Shown here piece after piece: positions 62,282 through 64,000 of a stretch of DNA of 64,000 nt. Position numbers and translations under genes: made by a program. The notes beneath the pieces were generated by a model, which saw nothing but the letters and a program-made list of their open reading frames with translations, did no database searches and was not told the origin of the DNA. Source of the stretch: Rhizobium sp. ZPR4 (GTDB lineage: Bacteria > Pseudomonadota > Alphaproteobacteria > Rhizobiales > Rhizobiaceae); assembly GCF_040215725.1 (NCBI RefSeq), contig NZ_CP157967.1, forward strand, positions 2,108,001-2,172,000. Direction: 5' to 3'. Within the stretch, counting starts at the first letter, position 1, and each line of letters begins with the position of its first letter.

Positions 62282-63238
62282 ATGATAAAAATGACCCTTA
62301 CTGCAATCGCTTTCGCTTCAACTCTCTCCGCACTGACATTGGGCGCCACCACGGCCTCCGCAGCAGAACCGGCAAGCTGTAGCACCGTGCACTTCGCCGA
62401 TGTGGGCTGGACCGATATCACGTCTACAACGGCCACCGCCTCCATTCTTCTGAAGGCGCTTGGCTATGATACCGACGTCAAGGTACTGGCCGTGCCGGTG
62501 ACCTATCAGTCCCTGAAGAACAAGGACATCGATGTCTTCCTCGGCAACTGGATGCCCTCCATGGCCGAAAACATCAAACCTTTCGCTGCGGACAAATCGG
62601 TCGAGACCGTCCGCGCCAATCTGGAAGGCGCCAAGTATACGCTGGCGACCAACCAGAAGGGCGCAGATCTCGGCATCAAGGACTTCAAGGACATTGCCGC
62701 CCACAAGGACGATCTCGACGGCAAGATCTATGGCATCGAGCCGGGCAATGACGGCAATCGCCTGGTGATCGACATGGTCGACAAGAACACCTTCGGCCTC
62801 AAGGGCTTCGAAGTGGTCGAGTCCTCCGAACAGGGCATGCTTGCCCAGGTTTCCCGCGCCGACAAGGAAGGCAAGCCGATCATCTTCCTCGGCTGGGCTC
62901 CGCATCCGATGAACACCACCTACAAGATGACCTATCTCACTGGCGGTGACGACGTGTTCGGACCGAACTTCGGTGGTGCGACCGTCTATACCAACGTCCG
63001 GGCCGGTTATCTGCAGGAATGCCCGAACGTCGGCACCTTTGTTAAAAATCTCGTCTTCTCGCTGCCGATGGAAAACGAAATCATGGGCAAGATCCTGAAT
63101 GACGGCAAGGAACCGGAAGCGGCGGCGACGGAATGGCTGAAGGCCAATCCGACTGCAATCACGCCATGGCTTGCCGGCGTCACCACCAAGGATGGCGGTG
63201 ACGGCCTGGCAGCGGTCAAGGCCAAGCTCGGCCTGTAA
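62282..63238 (+). CDS. choX: Choline ABC transporter substrate-binding protein
   Basis: 318 residues with a signal peptide (TLTAIAFASTLSALTLGATTASA). It is an OpuAC-type binding protein whose FADVGWTDITSTTATASILLKALGY, DVFLGNWMPSM and YGIEPGNDGNRLVIDMV blocks match rhizobial ChoX, which binds choline through an aromatic box (Trp/Tyr in these positions). First gene of choXWV; choW starts 182 bp later beyond a hairpin. Choline uptake feeds betaine and phosphatidylcholine synthesis. A GGGAG ribosome site precedes the ATG. Confidence 0.94.
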   Translation: MIKMTLTAIAFASTLSALTLGATTASAAEPASCSTVHFADVGWTDITSTTATASILLKALGYDTDVKVLAVPVTYQSLKNKDIDVFLGNWMPSMAENIKPFAADKSVETVRANLEGAKYTLATNQKGADLGIKDFKDIAAHKDDLDGKIYGIEPGNDGNRLVIDMVDKNTFGLKGFEVVESSEQGMLAQVSRADKEGKPIIFLGWAPHPMNTTYKMTYLTGGDDVFGPNFGGATVYTNVRAGYLQECPNVGTFVKNLVFSLPMENEIMGKILNDGKEPEAAATEWLKANPTAITPWLAGVTTKDGGDGLAAVKAKLGL

Positions 63239-63251
63239 CGCGGGTGGATGC

Positions 63252-63272
63252 AGGGGCGGCTAAACCGCCCCT
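63252..63272 (+). terminator. Hairpin between choX and choW
   Basis: Stem AGGGGCGG / CCGCCCCT with a 5-nt loop, then TTTCTCTT, 13 nt after choX. Likely partial termination or mRNA stabilisation that lets choX be made in excess over the permease. Confidence 0.65.
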
Positions 63273-63420
63273 TTCTCTTCCCAGGATGGACTGCTTGCTT
63301 TCGCGTCCCGCCACCACCCGGACAACGGCTTGTGTGGCGTGACAGACCGTTATTCTTCGGCGGCACCTCCGGCAGCATACGTAACAATCGGAAACGCCGC
63401 CCCCAATCGTGGGCAAAGAC

Positions 63421-64000
63421 GTGAACTGGTTAACCGATTACCGCATCCCCATCGGGCCATGGGCCAAAGCCGTCGTCGACTGGCTGACGAGCAATGTCAC
63501 ATGGTTCTTCGACGGCCTTTCCTTCGTTGTCGCGCATGGAATCAACGGACTGCTGTTCGTCTTGCAGGCACCGCATCCACTGATCGTCGTCGTTGTCTTC
63601 ACGGCAATCGCCTACTGGATGCGCCGGAGCGTCACGATCACGGTCCTCACCTTGATCGGCCTGCTGATCACCATCAACCAGGGCTATTGGAAAGAGACGA
63701 CCGAGACGCTGGCGCTGGTGCTGGCCTCCACCTTCGTGTGCATGCTGGTGGGCGTCCCCCTCGGTATCGCGGCAGCCCGACGTCCGTGGCTTTACGCCAT
63801 CATGCGGCCGATCCTCGATCTGATGCAAACCATCCCTACCTTCGTTTATCTTGTGCCGGCAATGATCCTGCTCGGTCTCGGCATGGTCCCGGGCCTGGTC
63901 GCCACCGTCGTCTTTGCTCTTCCCGCACCGATCCGCATGACCCGCCTCGGCATTATTTCCACTCCCCCTTCGCTGGTGGAAGCAGCCGAATCCTTCGGCG
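63421..64000 (+). CDS. choW: Choline ABC transporter permease, 3' end outside the window
   Basis: The first 193 codons are visible from GTG 63421 (NWLTDYRIPIGPWAKAVVDW); GTG 63409 would add four residues and neither has a strong ribosome site. The N-terminal DWLTSNVTWFFDG region and hydrophobic spans (PLIVVVVFTAIAYWM; ITVLTLIGLLITINQGYW; LALVLASTFVCMLVGVPLGIAAA) fit ProW/OpuAB-type permeases, and the EAA-loop preceding segment MTRLGIISTPPSLVEAAESFG is at the right edge. Partner of ChoX; the ATPase choV is expected beyond the window. Confidence 0.92.
   Translation, partial: MNWLTDYRIPIGPWAKAVVDWLTSNVTWFFDGLSFVVAHGINGLLFVLQAPHPLIVVVVFTAIAYWMRRSVTITVLTLIGLLITINQGYWKETTETLALVLASTFVCMLVGVPLGIAAARRPWLYAIMRPILDLMQTIPTFVYLVPAMILLGLGMVPGLVATVVFALPAPIRMTRLGIISTPPSLVEAAESFG

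Overview
The window looks like a chromosomal segment of a Rhizobium-type alphaproteobacterium (Rhizobiaceae; I would guess Rhizobium sensu stricto). This rests on a trpE(G) fusion behind a Trp-Trp-Trp leader peptide, separate petA/petB/petC genes, type-2 leuA, bluB, choX-choW, tandem RirA-type iron boxes before a heme receptor, high GC with strong codon bias, and frequent GC-rich hairpin terminators. It is mainly housekeeping and transport DNA. I see no insertion sequence, prophage, CRISPR array, tRNA or rRNA.

Layout. 1-6.4 kb: end of a membrane-protein gene, two MaoC hydratases, apt, the cytochrome bc1 operon petA-petB-petC (minus strand) and an EEP-family hydrolase. 6.4-11.4 kb: two paralogous ABC half-exporters on the minus strand, with a LysE exporter between them on the plus strand. 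11.5-18 kb: trmL, an alpha/beta-hydrolase-like gene, hemF, small proteins, and a tightly overlapping trio DUF1285 - CoA Nudix - CCA-adding enzyme. 18.2-25.5 kb: a MoxR - DUF58 - BatA/DUF4159 - large membrane protein - GNAT cluster. 25.5-31 kb: GNAT, glutathionyl-hydroquinone reductase, Nudix, metallophosphoesterase, ECF sigma/anti-sigma pair. 31.3-39.8 kb: a third ABC exporter, leuA with a candidate Leu leader peptide, BenE, a DeoR-MFS-VOC operon, a ClpP paralogue. 40-49 kb: DUF2076 protein, a CDF metal exporter-queF operon, bluB, VOC, DUF2459, trpL-trpE(G), ABC-F. 49.4-57.2 kb: heme receptor, extensin-like protein, PCMT-like methyltransferase, formate-THF ligase, UPF0114, secreted ClpP-like protein. 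57.7-64 kb: LuxR solo, DUF2333, a coiled-coil protein, cytochrome c, thymidine kinase, choX and the start of choW.

The most interesting signals are regulatory. (i) trpL and a Leu-rich ORF upstream of leuA share one architecture: a promoter whose -10 lies 8-9 nt before the leader ATG, so both leaders are probably leaderless; the leu case deserves a second look. (ii) Two of the three ABC exporters have a short ORF with a good Shine-Dalgarno plus an inverted repeat in the 5' leader. (iii) The CDF-queF operon has a strong predicted promoter followed at once by a 15-bp hairpin and a U run. (iv) Two TGA-N9-TCA boxes lie between the heme receptor and the extensin-like gene, one over the receptor's -35. 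(v) An inverted repeat of AACGTGCA precedes the DeoR-MFS genes. All functional calls come from motifs recognised by eye; no database search was run.
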